Part shown: piece by piece, positions 54,593 through 63,725 of the stretch
Layout of the letters: each line of letters starts with the position of its first letter
Numbering within the stretch: position 1 is the stretch's first letter
Source of the DNA: CAVYXZ01 sp965223835
GTDB lineage: Bacteria; Chloroflexota; Anaerolineae; Aggregatilineales; Phototrophicaceae
DNA length: 64,000 bases
NCBI GenBank assembly: GCA_965223835.1
Contig: CBDCXQ010000001.1
Span: 5,394,001 to 5,458,000, forward strand
Direction: 5' to 3'
The notes under the pieces: model-generated
Database searches by the model: none
What the model was told of the DNA's origin: nothing
What the model saw: only the letters and a program-made list of their open reading frames with translations
Made by a program: the position numbers and the translations under genes

Positions 54593-55882
54593 TTACTGGG
54601 TTGCGGCGCGCTGCAATGCCGCCCGTGTGCCTTCTAGATCAAAGCAATCGCGTTGATTGGTTTGCATGAGCCGGGTCGCGACTTTGATGGCCTGCGCTTC
54701 GGTCAAGTAGCCGTCATCTATTTCGGCTTGCAGGGCGCGAGTCAACCAGCGACGCGCCTGTTTAGCGTAAGCAACCGCTGCACTCGGCCAGAAGATGTCG
54801 CCACCAAAGCCAAACAGTTTATTGATGGGAGCGGCATGGATAAACCGGCGCACAAAATCCATTGAAGTAAAGGGATCTATGCTCCACGCCCAACACAGAT
54901 CGGCATAGACATTGGCGTAATGTTTTGCCAGCGCCGTTATTTCGGCATCATAGGGATAGGCGATATGCATAAGCACAAAGCGAGCGGCTGGATAGGCTTT
55001 GAGCAAGCTACACAGGTTTCCAGCTTTGATAAATTCAACCGGCATTCGATTAAATCCGGCATAATAGCCCGTATGAATCTTGAATGGTAGATTATATTCA
55101 ATCGCCAGTTCGACTCCCCGCGCCCAGCACCAATCGCCCAGACAATTCTTCTCGTTAACCGACAGTGTTACTCCGCGCAAATGTCGGGCGAGAATCGGTG
55201 CGACTTCGCTATCCGGGCGCTCCTGCCACAATAGGGTTCGTTCGTAGGCGTGCTGGGCCTTAACCGCAATCGCGCCTGGCCCATATTTGGCGAACAAGCC
55301 CGCCATCGCCTCGCGTAGTGTTTCCAGGTCGCGGACCTGAATACCGGTTTCGGTGTGCAATTCTGCTGGGTCGAACCGGCCGGCACAAAAATGCACCCAG
55401 GACAGGTCGTATAAAAAGAAATCGACGCCGGATGGGTCGGGTACACAGGCCCAGACAAAATCATCAGTCTGCACGTGGTCGAGGTTGCCTTCTTCTTTAA
55501 GGATGCGCAGCCGCTCCCCCGGTTGGCGACGCTGTTGATTGATCGCGGCCCCAGCTTCAATTCCGGCAAGGGTAATCTCCTGCATGCCGTAAACATCTTT
55601 GGCGATCAGACGTACCGCTTCGCCATAGCCCGCATATTGACAGACATCCCAGGCGTCTTTGATGCCATTCCAGCGTGATTCAATGTCAGGATTTTTGGCG
55701 TCCACCACCGCCCATACCGCATCTTCTTCTGCCCCAGCGGAAACCAACTCCTGGGCGACATAATTATCAAACAGGTCAGCCAGGACATCGGGGCCGTTCT
55801 CGACATATTCCTGTTCTTTGTGGAGATGCTCGTGGGTGTCAATAAGCGGCGTTGATTGAATGTGCTGCGCGAGATCGGTCAT
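54593..55882 (-). CDS. Amidohydrolase-superfamily protein
   Basis: 429 residues. THEHL near the N-terminus (His17 and His19) is the metal-binding HxH; KIHTGYYAG, VLMHIAYPYDAE and FGFGGDIFWPS provide further metal and catalytic residues of the amidohydrolase-2/uronate isomerase-like group. Substrate unknown. Cytoplasmic. Confidence 0.78.
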   Translation of the reverse strand: MTDLAQHIQSTPLIDTHEHLHKEQEYVENGPDVLADLFDNYVAQELVSAGAEEDAVWAVVDAKNPDIESRWNGIKDAWDVCQYAGYGEAVRLIAKDVYGMQEITLAGIEAGAAINQQRRQPGERLRILKEEGNLDHVQTDDFVWACVPDPSGVDFFLYDLSWVHFCAGRFDPAELHTETGIQVRDLETLREAMAGLFAKYGPGAIAVKAQHAYERTLLWQERPDSEVAPILARHLRGVTLSVNEKNCLGDWCWARGVELAIEYNLPFKIHTGYYAGFNRMPVEFIKAGNLCSLLKAYPAARFVLMHIAYPYDAEITALAKHYANVYADLCWAWSIDPFTSMDFVRRFIHAAPINKLFGFGGDIFWPSAAVAYAKQARRWLTRALQAEIDDGYLTEAQAIKVATRLMQTNQRDCFDLEGTRAALQRAATQ

Positions 55883-55944
55883 GATCTATTCTCCAAAAGG
55901 TCATTTATTTTAAACGCAATCGCTGATGGCTAACAACGTGCCCA

Positions 55945-56748
55945 TCAAACATCCAGCAGCATCTGCACATCCAATTGCCAGGCGAGGTACACGGCGTACA
56001 AAAACTGCTTCAATTCACCGGTTGAGGCGTCATCATTAGCGCTGACGGTCACAATGTAATCATATTGTTGGCGGGCGAGCAATGGCAGTGTGCCCAGTCC
56101 CATAATGCCATCGGCATCCAGCCCATTGCGGTCAAGGCCGCCATAGAACAGCAGCAGAATCGCGGCATGGTTGGGCTGAATGTTGCCGGTCATGAAGATC
56201 ATCTCGAAGACTTGATCGGAGTTGATAAGAATCTCGCCCAATTCGCGCTGGATCGTTCGCTGTTCGCTGAAGATCGTCGTTCCTTCTTCGCGCAGTATCC
56301 GGGCGCTGCTGCCATCATAGACGAAATCCTGAATGCCCTGTTTGAGCAGCAACCACACCAGCGGTGCTGACGGTGGGTCCGGCAATTGGTTGAGTAGCCA
56401 GGCTTCTCCAAACGGCGAAACCGGATAACTAATCTGTCCCATACAGCCAAAGGGGTCGCCAGTGCGGTTGGCAGGGCAACCGTCGCAATGGTGTTCCAGC
56501 GGCGTGAGTTCTTCAGCGGAATCAAGCAAATGCTGCACGATGATAATTTGCGTTTCTTCAGAGCCATCAGCCGCAGCCCGCACCATCTCGAAGCCCATTT
56601 CCCTTGCCGGGCGCATATCCCCATTCTGGCGGTATAGCTGGATAATCGTCTCGGCACGGTCCCGGCCTTTGAGGCGTTCCAGAATGCCCATCGTCCCCAG
56701 TGTCTGCTTGGGCACACAGTCATAATCAATAATGTAGTCGATTGCCAT
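55945..56748 (-). CDS. Unknown protein with CxxCPAN-type cysteine motif
   Basis: 267 residues, no membrane segment. Residues ~86-105 read HHCDGCPANRTGDPFGCMG, a four-residue CxxC plus third Cys which may hold zinc or an iron-sulfur cluster. The rest is helical. No known family recognised. It lies between an amidohydrolase and YfhO; the start ATG 56748 is 45 nt after the YfhO stop (56794), so the two may be in one operon. Confidence 0.6.
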   Translation of the reverse strand: MAIDYIIDYDCVPKQTLGTMGILERLKGRDRAETIIQLYRQNGDMRPAREMGFEMVRAAADGSEETQIIIVQHLLDSAEELTPLEHHCDGCPANRTGDPFGCMGQISYPVSPFGEAWLLNQLPDPPSAPLVWLLLKQGIQDFVYDGSSARILREEGTTIFSEQRTIQRELGEILINSDQVFEMIFMTGNIQPNHAAILLLFYGGLDRNGLDADGIMGLGTLPLLARQQYDYIVTVSANDDASTGELKQFLYAVYLAWQLDVQMLLDV

Positions 56749-56793
56749 CGGCGAACTTTCGGTCTGCTTTCTCGACGCGGATTATAGCACGCT

Positions 56794-59439
56794 TCACCCG
56801 GTCCGCCGCCATACCACCAGCGTCACGATGCCCGTGATGACCCATGCCAGTAACCCGCCCCACAGCGCCCCCGGTAGCCAATATGGTTGGTACGTGAAAA
56901 CGACGGTGTGTTCTCCCGCTGGCAGTTGCACCGCGCGGAACATCACATTGGCACGCTGAATAGGAGTGGGATTGCCATTCACGGTCGCTTGCCAACCAGG
57001 ATAATAAGCATCGGTCAACAAGAGATAACCCGCTGCATCTGTATCAACCTCAATTTCGATATGCGTTGGGGTATAAGACGTAATCTCGGTTAAATATTCG
57101 CCGACTTCTGATGCAGTAAATCCAGGCCCTTCAAGTATTGCCATTGTCGCCGGATCAAATGTAGGAGAACTCAAATAGTCGATAACATCCTCAACCCAAA
57201 ATTCCACATCATAGACCATAAAGGCGCGCGGCAGCACGGTCTGATTCTCATACAGCTTGATGTCGCTAGAAAGTTGCCGCTGCCAGTCGCCCAGTGTCAG
57301 CGGGATAAAGGCCCCGGTTCGGGTATCGACCAGCGTCACCGCCGCGAGCGTTACTGCCCCATTTGCCTGGACCGTCACCTGTTCGGGCAATAGTGCGGAT
57401 TCGGCTTCGTAGCGCTGCCAGGTGAAGGCATCCAACAGGCCACTGTCTGTCGGAGCTAACTCCCCGTCGTCAAATCGGACCGACGGCGTACCGGCCCCAA
57501 CATACAGTACATCAACCGCATCGGCGGTAAATCCAATCGGATTAGCCAGCGTCGTGAATTCATCTGGCGCGAGTGAAACCGTGATTTGTGTGTCATAGTA
57601 CACATCCTCATGCCACAGGTCGAACACTTTGTCGGTGATGAGATAGCGCGTGTTGGTGAGATTCAGCCAGCGTTGATCCGGGATGCAGGCCCCCCGGCAT
57701 TCCGACAGTGCCAATGCCTCACGTAAACGGCCATCGGTAGTTGGCTCCAGGTCAGCGGGCAGCAGCAGCGTTGAGAACGCCGTGTAATATTTGGTCGGCA
57801 GCAGGCCACCATCAAAGCCATCAATGCTCGGCAAATTCCACACCAGTGACTGATTGGGGGCCAGCACCTCCTTCAACTTGGTCGCTACCAGACTATGACG
57901 CACGGCCAGGTCAGACAAATGATAATCGGCGTACCGTCGTTCGAGCGCGGCTTTGTCACCCGGATCAAACAGCAATTCGCTAATGCTCAGCGACCGACCC
58001 GGTGGTGCGTCGTCCACATTTTTGTAAGCCAGCAGTTGACTGATGGTGAAGCGCCGCGCCTGATAGGTTTCGGGCAAGGTCAGCGTATTGTAGGGCAAAA
58101 ACTGTGAGGCCAAAAACAGTTCGATGACCAGGAGCAAGGGCACAATTTTCGCCCCAAAGCGCATCGCGACCAATAAGAGGACCAATGCCAATCCCCAGCC
58201 CGCCCAGGTCGTCAGTGTCGGGACCGCTGGACCAATGACTGCTTCAGGTGTACGGGCTGTGAGTAAGCTGCTGAGCGCCAACGAGCCGATGGTTCCCACG
58301 ATCAAGCCATAGTGCCATCGATGCAGGCGCACCTGCTGGAGGCGCTGCAAACCGTAGCCTGCCAGCATTGCCACACCCAGCGCAAACAGGGCTAACCAGC
58401 GGGCCGGAACCCGAAAGAAGCCAAAGCCCGGTAAGCGCAGTAGCAGTTGGTAAAGTGGGTTGAACTCGCCAAAAGCCAGTATCAGCCCCAGCGCCGCTAA
58501 CCCAATCCAGCCCCAGCGTTGCCGCATCCTCGGCAGGACAGCTCCCAGCAGCGCCAGCCCCAGCCCGATCACACCACCATAGGCGACATATTCGCCGAAC
58601 AACAGGCCATCATAGCTGGGGAGCAAGCCGCGCCCGATCACGAATGGATTAAACGAAAATGAGGTTGCCTCGTTAAATGTCAGCCCACCACTGCGGTTGG
58701 ATAGACTGGTTAATTCCAGCGAAGGCAGCAATTGTGGCAGGATCAACGATAGCGCCAACAGGCCGGCGACACCGAGAATAAACAGCGCCCGTATGATTAT
58801 CAGGCTGCTGGATTTTGTGTCTTGAATATTGTGATTCAGTAATCCATAGATGCCCAGGCCGACGCCGGTGATAAAGACGGTTTGCGTGTGCCCGGTAAAA
58901 AATTGCAAGGCCAGCGCCGTTGCCAGTAACGGCACATAACGGCGAGGTCGGTTCAGCGCCCGACCATAGAGCCAGAATAGCCAGGGTAGCCAGGCCAACC
59001 CCTGAAGCTGGTTGATCTGCTCAACGTGCGCACCAACATAGCCGCCTAGCCCATACACCGCCGCCGCAACCAATGCCGGAAAGGTCGCTTTTAGTTGCGT
59101 TTGTGCCAGGATATACATGCCCAGTAGCGTCCAGAAAGTATGCACTAAGATGCTCAAACGAATGCCGTCTGGCGGCGCGAACGGAATCAGCAGCCAATTA
59201 AGGGGATAAAAAGTTCCCAGTTGCGGATTCGCCAGCAGCGGCACACCCATGAATACATCAGGCGACCAGAGCGGTAATTGGCCCTGCATGAATGCAGCAT
59301 TGCGGGCTGCCCAGTAGGGATAAAAATAGTTATAGGTATCGCCCCGCGCCAGAATCAACCCGGAGAACGCTAACTGATGGAAAAAAAGCAATGTCAGCGC
59401 CAGCAAAATAAGCAAGGGCCAGAGTCGTCGGATCTTCAA
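56794..59439 (-). CDS. YfhO-family membrane protein
   Basis: 881 residues. GDTYNYFYPYWAARNAAFM, GQLPLWSPDVFMGVPLLANP and FYPLNWLL near the N-terminus are typical of YfhO-like GT-C-fold proteins. ~13 membrane helices, then a large external domain (about 460-850), and a final helix pair. YfhO is linked in Gram-positives to lipoteichoic acid glycosylation; substrate here unknown. Confidence 0.85.
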   Translation of the reverse strand: MKIRRLWPLLILLALTLLFFHQLAFSGLILARGDTYNYFYPYWAARNAAFMQGQLPLWSPDVFMGVPLLANPQLGTFYPLNWLLIPFAPPDGIRLSILVHTFWTLLGMYILAQTQLKATFPALVAAAVYGLGGYVGAHVEQINQLQGLAWLPWLFWLYGRALNRPRRYVPLLATALALQFFTGHTQTVFITGVGLGIYGLLNHNIQDTKSSSLIIIRALFILGVAGLLALSLILPQLLPSLELTSLSNRSGGLTFNEATSFSFNPFVIGRGLLPSYDGLLFGEYVAYGGVIGLGLALLGAVLPRMRQRWGWIGLAALGLILAFGEFNPLYQLLLRLPGFGFFRVPARWLALFALGVAMLAGYGLQRLQQVRLHRWHYGLIVGTIGSLALSSLLTARTPEAVIGPAVPTLTTWAGWGLALVLLLVAMRFGAKIVPLLLVIELFLASQFLPYNTLTLPETYQARRFTISQLLAYKNVDDAPPGRSLSISELLFDPGDKAALERRYADYHLSDLAVRHSLVATKLKEVLAPNQSLVWNLPSIDGFDGGLLPTKYYTAFSTLLLPADLEPTTDGRLREALALSECRGACIPDQRWLNLTNTRYLITDKVFDLWHEDVYYDTQITVSLAPDEFTTLANPIGFTADAVDVLYVGAGTPSVRFDDGELAPTDSGLLDAFTWQRYEAESALLPEQVTVQANGAVTLAAVTLVDTRTGAFIPLTLGDWQRQLSSDIKLYENQTVLPRAFMVYDVEFWVEDVIDYLSSPTFDPATMAILEGPGFTASEVGEYLTEITSYTPTHIEIEVDTDAAGYLLLTDAYYPGWQATVNGNPTPIQRANVMFRAVQLPAGEHTVVFTYQPYWLPGALWGGLLAWVITGIVTLVVWRRTG

Positions 59440-59535
59440 TATTGCCTCCGCTCCTGATTGTACCGCCGATTGGTATGATTTTCTGGTTCACGTTACAATG
59501 AACATAACCTCGTATGAACCGCATTTGGAGGCAAG

Positions 59536-60345
59536 ATGAGCGAAGGCAACAACAATCAACTGTTATGGGCAATTGGCGTCATTATTGTCGCTGTTGTTCT
59601 GAGTGTGATTATCGTACCATCCGTGATTGGCCCTGGCCCCGAAGGTCCAGCCGGTCCCGCTGGTGAAGCCGGTCCAGCGGGAGAAACAGGTCCGGCTGGT
59701 GAAGCCGGTCCACAAGGTGAGGCTGGTCCTGAAGGTCCGGCAGGTCCGCAGGGTGAACCCGGTCCGGCAGGTCCCGCTGGTCCACAAGGTGAACCCGGCC
59801 CACAGGGTGAAGCCGGTCCCGAAGGTCCGGCAGGTCCGCAGGGTGAACCCGGTCCGGCAGGCCCCGCTGGTCCACAAGGTGAACCCGGCGTTGCAGTTGT
59901 AGAAGATCACAAAATCTGGTTTAGTCCGCTGAATATGATCGGGGTGCCGCTTGGCAGCACGGAGTCGGCATTGATCCTGACACGGGGTGGTTTCGGCAAC
60001 ACCCTGCGCGTGAGCAGCGAGCGGGCGGGCGATCTCCAGTGGCTCAGCCTGCCGTTGTGGGTCGATGACAGTCTGAAGATCAAGGGGGTGTCTATGTGTT
60101 ATGAGCTGTCCAACGAACGCAGCTTCATTTCGCAGATTCGCCTATCGGAAGAATTGATGCCGCCAACGGCGACGGTCATGCATGATGATGGCACCGATTT
60201 CACCAGTACTGATGCCCATTGTGTGGAAAGTGAAGTGAACGATTATCAGCCCAGCGGCGCGGTTACACTCAGTCTGCGGCTGAATTTTGCCAATGGTGGG
60301 GATCGCATCTACATTGGCGCGATTGGTCTTAAAGTCGGTCAGTAG
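59536..60345 (+). CDS. Collagen-like membrane-anchored protein
   Basis: 269 residues. One N-terminal helix at about 11-28, then 28 uninterrupted Gly-X-Y triplets (residues 34-117; GPE, GPA, GEP, GPQ, GEA) and a C-terminal beta-type domain (~120-269; WFSPLNMIG, WVDDSLKIKGVSMCYELSN). Should trimerise as a collagen helix on the outer face, with the end domain as binding head. GGAGG precedes ATG 59536. Confidence 0.85.
   Translation: MSEGNNNQLLWAIGVIIVAVVLSVIIVPSVIGPGPEGPAGPAGEAGPAGETGPAGEAGPQGEAGPEGPAGPQGEPGPAGPAGPQGEPGPQGEAGPEGPAGPQGEPGPAGPAGPQGEPGVAVVEDHKIWFSPLNMIGVPLGSTESALILTRGGFGNTLRVSSERAGDLQWLSLPLWVDDSLKIKGVSMCYELSNERSFISQIRLSEELMPPTATVMHDDGTDFTSTDAHCVESEVNDYQPSGAVTLSLRLNFANGGDRIYIGAIGLKVGQ
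59635..59886 (+). repeat. Gly-X-Y collagen-coding repeats
   Basis: 252 bp coding 28 triplets; units near 59731 and 59821 repeat with a 90-bp shift and almost no differences, indicating recent slippage or duplication. Confidence 0.85.
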
Positions 60346-60392
60346 CGTTTAATAGTCAACCTGGCTATACAGGCTGGATGATAGCAACTTAT

Positions 60393-60421
60393 GGAGCATG
60401 ATGCCGGGCGCATCGTGCTCC
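60393..60421 (+). terminator. Terminator after the collagen-like gene
   Basis: GGAGCATGATGC (60393-60404) pairs with GCATCGTGCTCC (60410-60421), 12 bp with one G-T pair and loop CGGGC, followed by GTTTATTT. Adjacent to the convergent stop at 60424. Confidence 0.75.
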
Positions 60422-60423
60422 GT

Positions 60424-60948
60424 TTATTTCTGAGGATTGGCGACTTCGTAACGTTCGCGGAATTTCTTATCCGCCATATGATATGGCTCCCCCTCAGAGC
60501 CGATAATCAACCAGCGACCCGGCGGCACTTCAACCGGCTTTGGGCTTTCCAGTGACTGAATGAGCACCGGTTTTTCCAGGCGCATTGCCCAGACGCCTTT
60601 GTGTTTATAATAGGGACGACAGCCATGCATAATGAGGTGGAGTTCGGCCTCATTCGGCTGCCATTTCAAATCATCCCAAAGTTTGTATGTCTTATTAAAC
60701 AGATCACGCTTGACGGGCCAATGGTCATAATCCTCAACGTCTTGCAGCTTGGCTCCGTCTCCCGGATCATAGACCATAATATCACCTTTGTCGGCGCTTA
60801 AAATTTCGATTGTCATCTCAACTTTGGTCGGGATGATGAGGGTTCGGGCCATAATGCGTTGTTTGCGCGGCGAATAATATTTTAACCGGGAGGCTTTGAG
60901 TTCTTCTTCAGTCCACACGCGCTGGCGCAAAACTTGCTCGGTGGTCAT
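60424..60948 (-). CDS. Hypothetical protein with PGDYG-like end
   Basis: 174 residues from ATG 60948 (GGAG eight nt upstream). The C-terminal part PPGRWLIIGSEGEPYHMADK then FRERYEV resembles PGDYG-type domains; IMARTLIIPTKVEM begins a beta element. No catalytic residues known. Convergent with the collagen-like gene. Confidence 0.55.
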   Translation of the reverse strand: MTTEQVLRQRVWTEEELKASRLKYYSPRKQRIMARTLIIPTKVEMTIEILSADKGDIMVYDPGDGAKLQDVEDYDHWPVKRDLFNKTYKLWDDLKWQPNEAELHLIMHGCRPYYKHKGVWAMRLEKPVLIQSLESPKPVEVPPGRWLIIGSEGEPYHMADKKFRERYEVANPQK

Positions 60949-61220
60949 ACCCGGTTCTCCAAACACCAATAATGAGCATCACAATTAATATTTTAATTGT
61001 AATTTATTTTAATGCCAGTTTACAGATTGTACGATAAAAGCCGCAATATTGGGGGAATCACACGCGACAGGCTGTGATGACGCGCTGCTGGCAAACCAAA
61101 TCTCAATCGCTGCTGAACATTAAACAATCCTACACCATCCCCCCTATTATTGGGCTTATGGCTGAGGCAAATTTGCCTCATGCTGATAAGGTTGTGTCTA
61201 CCTATCCAGGAATGAATTCC

Positions 61221-61727
61221 ATGAGTCAACGACTCTGTGGCGACCAATGGATCGCCCTCTACAAAAACGAAAAGAATATTCTCTATGTTGGTATGGATGA
61301 TGGGGTCATGATCGTGCCGGTGTTGCCCAACGGTGATGTCTTGTTTATCACTGAACCGTCGCCCGCCTATGGCGAGCGCGTCTTGTTCTTGCCCAGTGGC
61401 ATGGTCGAACCCGGCGAAGCACCGGCGGTGACGGCCAACCGCGAACTACAGGAAGAAATCGGCTACCGCGCCAGGCAGTTGCGATCCATCGGCAACTTGA
61501 ATCCATTTGTCAAATATGTGCGCAGTCGCCAGCAGATTTTCCTGGCACGCGGTCTGGAACCCAGTAAGTTGGTCGGTGATGAAGGCCTGGATTGGCGAAT
61601 CGAAATAGAACCGCATCCAATGCGCCGTTTTGAGGACTTGATTGCCAGCGGTCGCCTGCGTGATTCGACCGTGATCGCGGCGTTATATATGGCGCGTCAG
61701 GCGCTAAAAGCTGCTGCCACCGCCTGA
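61221..61727 (+). CDS. Nudix hydrolase
   Basis: 168 residues from ATG 61221, chosen because AGGA lies nine nt upstream (the frame is open from 61074). Nudix box GMVEPGEAPAVTANRELQEE then IGY fits GX5EX7REUXEEXGU. Probably hydrolyses an ADP-sugar or similar nucleotide derivative. The next gene begins 35 nt later. Confidence 0.85.
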   Translation: MSQRLCGDQWIALYKNEKNILYVGMDDGVMIVPVLPNGDVLFITEPSPAYGERVLFLPSGMVEPGEAPAVTANRELQEEIGYRARQLRSIGNLNPFVKYVRSRQQIFLARGLEPSKLVGDEGLDWRIEIEPHPMRRFEDLIASGRLRDSTVIAALYMARQALKAAATA

Positions 61728-61762
61728 CATTCTGCGTTATACTGGGGCACAAGGAGAATGCT

Positions 61763-62932
61763 ATGCGCCTACAGCTACCCCTACAACCAGCACGTCCCAG
61801 TGTTCAACGCTTACAACCGAGCCTCATCCGTAAACTGGCGAATCAAGCCATTGGCAATGCGGATGTGATTCCGCTGTGGTTTGGCGAACCCGACCAATCA
61901 ACACCCCAATTTATCCGGGAGGCTGCCAAAGCGGCGTTGGATGAAGGCAATACTTTTTATCAACCCAACGCCGGCATCCCTCTGCTGCGCACCGCCCTGG
62001 CCGATTACATGAACAATCTGTACGGCACCCGGTTTGACATTGATAACATCATTGTGACCGGCTCCGGCATGTTGGGGGTCATGCTGGCGGGGCAGTGCGT
62101 CGTCGCTCAGGGTGATACGATTGTGACTCCTGTACCCACCTGGCCCAACCTCCCGGCAGTCCAGGAGATTCTGGGGGCCAACGTGGTGCGGGTGCCGCTG
62201 GAACTCCAGGCTGGTCGCTGGCATCTGGACCTGGAGCGGTTGTTCGCCGCCTGTGACCACCAGACACGGGCGCTGCTCATTAACTCACCAAATAATCCCA
62301 CCGGCTGGATGTTAGATGACAGCGAACAACAGACGATTCTCGATTTCTGCCGGTCACGTGGTCTGTGGCTCATCGCGGACGAAGTGTACAATCGGATTGT
62401 TTACGATCGACCCTATGCCCCCACGTTCGCCGACAAAATCACGCCTGATGATCGTGTACTCATCATCAACAGCTTTTCCAAGACCTGGGCCATGACGGGC
62501 TGGCGACTGGGTTGGATTACCGCCCCAACCGACCTGTTACCGACGTTTGAAATGCTGACCGAATACAGTCATGCCTGCACGCTGGCCGCAACCCAAATAG
62601 CCGGGGTGGTTGCGCTGCGTGACGGGGAGCCATTTATCGAGCAGTCATTAAAACGCTATAAGGCTGCGTTGGATTTGCTCACGGACCAGTTCGCCCGGTG
62701 GCCGCGCGTCTTTTTGCCGCAACCAGACGCTGCCTTTTATGCTTTTTTCAGTATTGCCGAGGTGACGGACAGCATGGCCTTCGCCGAACGCGCCCTGGCC
62801 GAAGCTCAGGTGGGACTGGCACCGGGACTCGCTTTTGGGCCAGAAGGGGCAGCCTATCTGCGCCTCTGTTATGCGGTTGAGACCGATTTACTCGCGGCAG
62901 CATTGGCCCGCCTTGAGCCACTTATGACCTGA
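61763..62932 (+). CDS. PLP-dependent aminotransferase, class I/II
   Basis: 389 residues. YQPNAGIPLLRTALADYM, NSPNNPTGWMLDD, ADEVYNRIVYD and SFSKTWAMTGWRLGW, with the PLP-binding lysine in SFSK. AspC/HisC-like; amino donor unknown. AAGGAGAA precedes ATG 61763. Confidence 0.9.
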   Translation: MRLQLPLQPARPSVQRLQPSLIRKLANQAIGNADVIPLWFGEPDQSTPQFIREAAKAALDEGNTFYQPNAGIPLLRTALADYMNNLYGTRFDIDNIIVTGSGMLGVMLAGQCVVAQGDTIVTPVPTWPNLPAVQEILGANVVRVPLELQAGRWHLDLERLFAACDHQTRALLINSPNNPTGWMLDDSEQQTILDFCRSRGLWLIADEVYNRIVYDRPYAPTFADKITPDDRVLIINSFSKTWAMTGWRLGWITAPTDLLPTFEMLTEYSHACTLAATQIAGVVALRDGEPFIEQSLKRYKAALDLLTDQFARWPRVFLPQPDAAFYAFFSIAEVTDSMAFAERALAEAQVGLAPGLAFGPEGAAYLRLCYAVETDLLAAALARLEPLMT

Positions 62933-62999
62933 CGTATTTGCTTCCAACCGCGAACACGACTAGCATAAACATCATCACCCTAAACAGGAGGAAATGTGT

Positions 63000-63725
63000 A
63001 TGACTGAACAACCCGCCCAACCCCGTCCATCCGGCCCGCCACCCCCACCGCCCCAGAGACCCACGCCTGATATGGGCAAGGAAGCAGCACCCAGTACGCA
63101 GGGACGCATTGATTTCCGTAAGCGTTTGCCGGTCTGGATTCGAGAAATGCCGCAATTTGGGACTTTCCAACCGCCGGAGCCGGACCCTGATTATCAGTTG
63201 CTCAGTAAAAAGGCAATTGAGGAGGTGCTCAAAGATTACCCGGACAACGTCAAACAAATCATTTTTGACGATATTGATTTTATGGATTACGAAATGCTGC
63301 GCCTGTTCCGTGAACGCGATCATCAGGCCAAATTTAGCCAAAATCGCTATCGACGACGACAGATTATCTTACTCTCGCTGGCCGTCTCCGCGACGTTGAT
63401 CGGTTCGCTGCAGGTCATTGCCCTGAATAGCACCCCGGAACTCATGCCCGTGTTTGCCTTCCTGGAAACGCTGGTGGCATTGTTCACTGCTTTTGTCGCC
63501 GCAGTTGGCGGGCGGGTATCGCCGCAGGAGGATTGGCTCACCAACCGTCGCCGGGCCGAGCAAATGCGCCGTGAATATTTCCAGTATCTCACCCACATGC
63601 CGCCGTATGATGAAGTTGAAGGCTATCAACGCCAGATGCTGCTCTCCAAACGGGCTGCCGATATTAACCGGGGGATGTATCCGCAGGATAGCGTGAATCA
63701 GGGGTTAGGAGACAGCAATGGCTGA
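63000..63725 (+). CDS. DUF4231/SLATT-like two-helix membrane protein
   Basis: 241 residues from ATG 63000 (AGGAGG eight nt upstream; an ATG at 62994 is too close). Pro-rich N-terminus (1-40), then a soluble part and two membrane helices at ~125-180 (IILLSLAVSATLIGSLQVIA; FAFLETLVALFTAFVAAVGG), followed by basic W-LTNRRRAEQMRREYFQYL, a SLATT/DUF4231 trait. Overlaps the next gene by 8 nt. Confidence 0.7.
   Translation: MTEQPAQPRPSGPPPPPPQRPTPDMGKEAAPSTQGRIDFRKRLPVWIREMPQFGTFQPPEPDPDYQLLSKKAIEEVLKDYPDNVKQIIFDDIDFMDYEMLRLFRERDHQAKFSQNRYRRRQIILLSLAVSATLIGSLQVIALNSTPELMPVFAFLETLVALFTAFVAAVGGRVSPQEDWLTNRRRAEQMRREYFQYLTHMPPYDEVEGYQRQMLLSKRAADINRGMYPQDSVNQGLGDSNG

Noticed and set aside
59563..59910. 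Minus-strand ORFs opposite the collagen repeat
   Set aside because: Shadow frames produced by the GGT-CC repeat; composition not protein-like.
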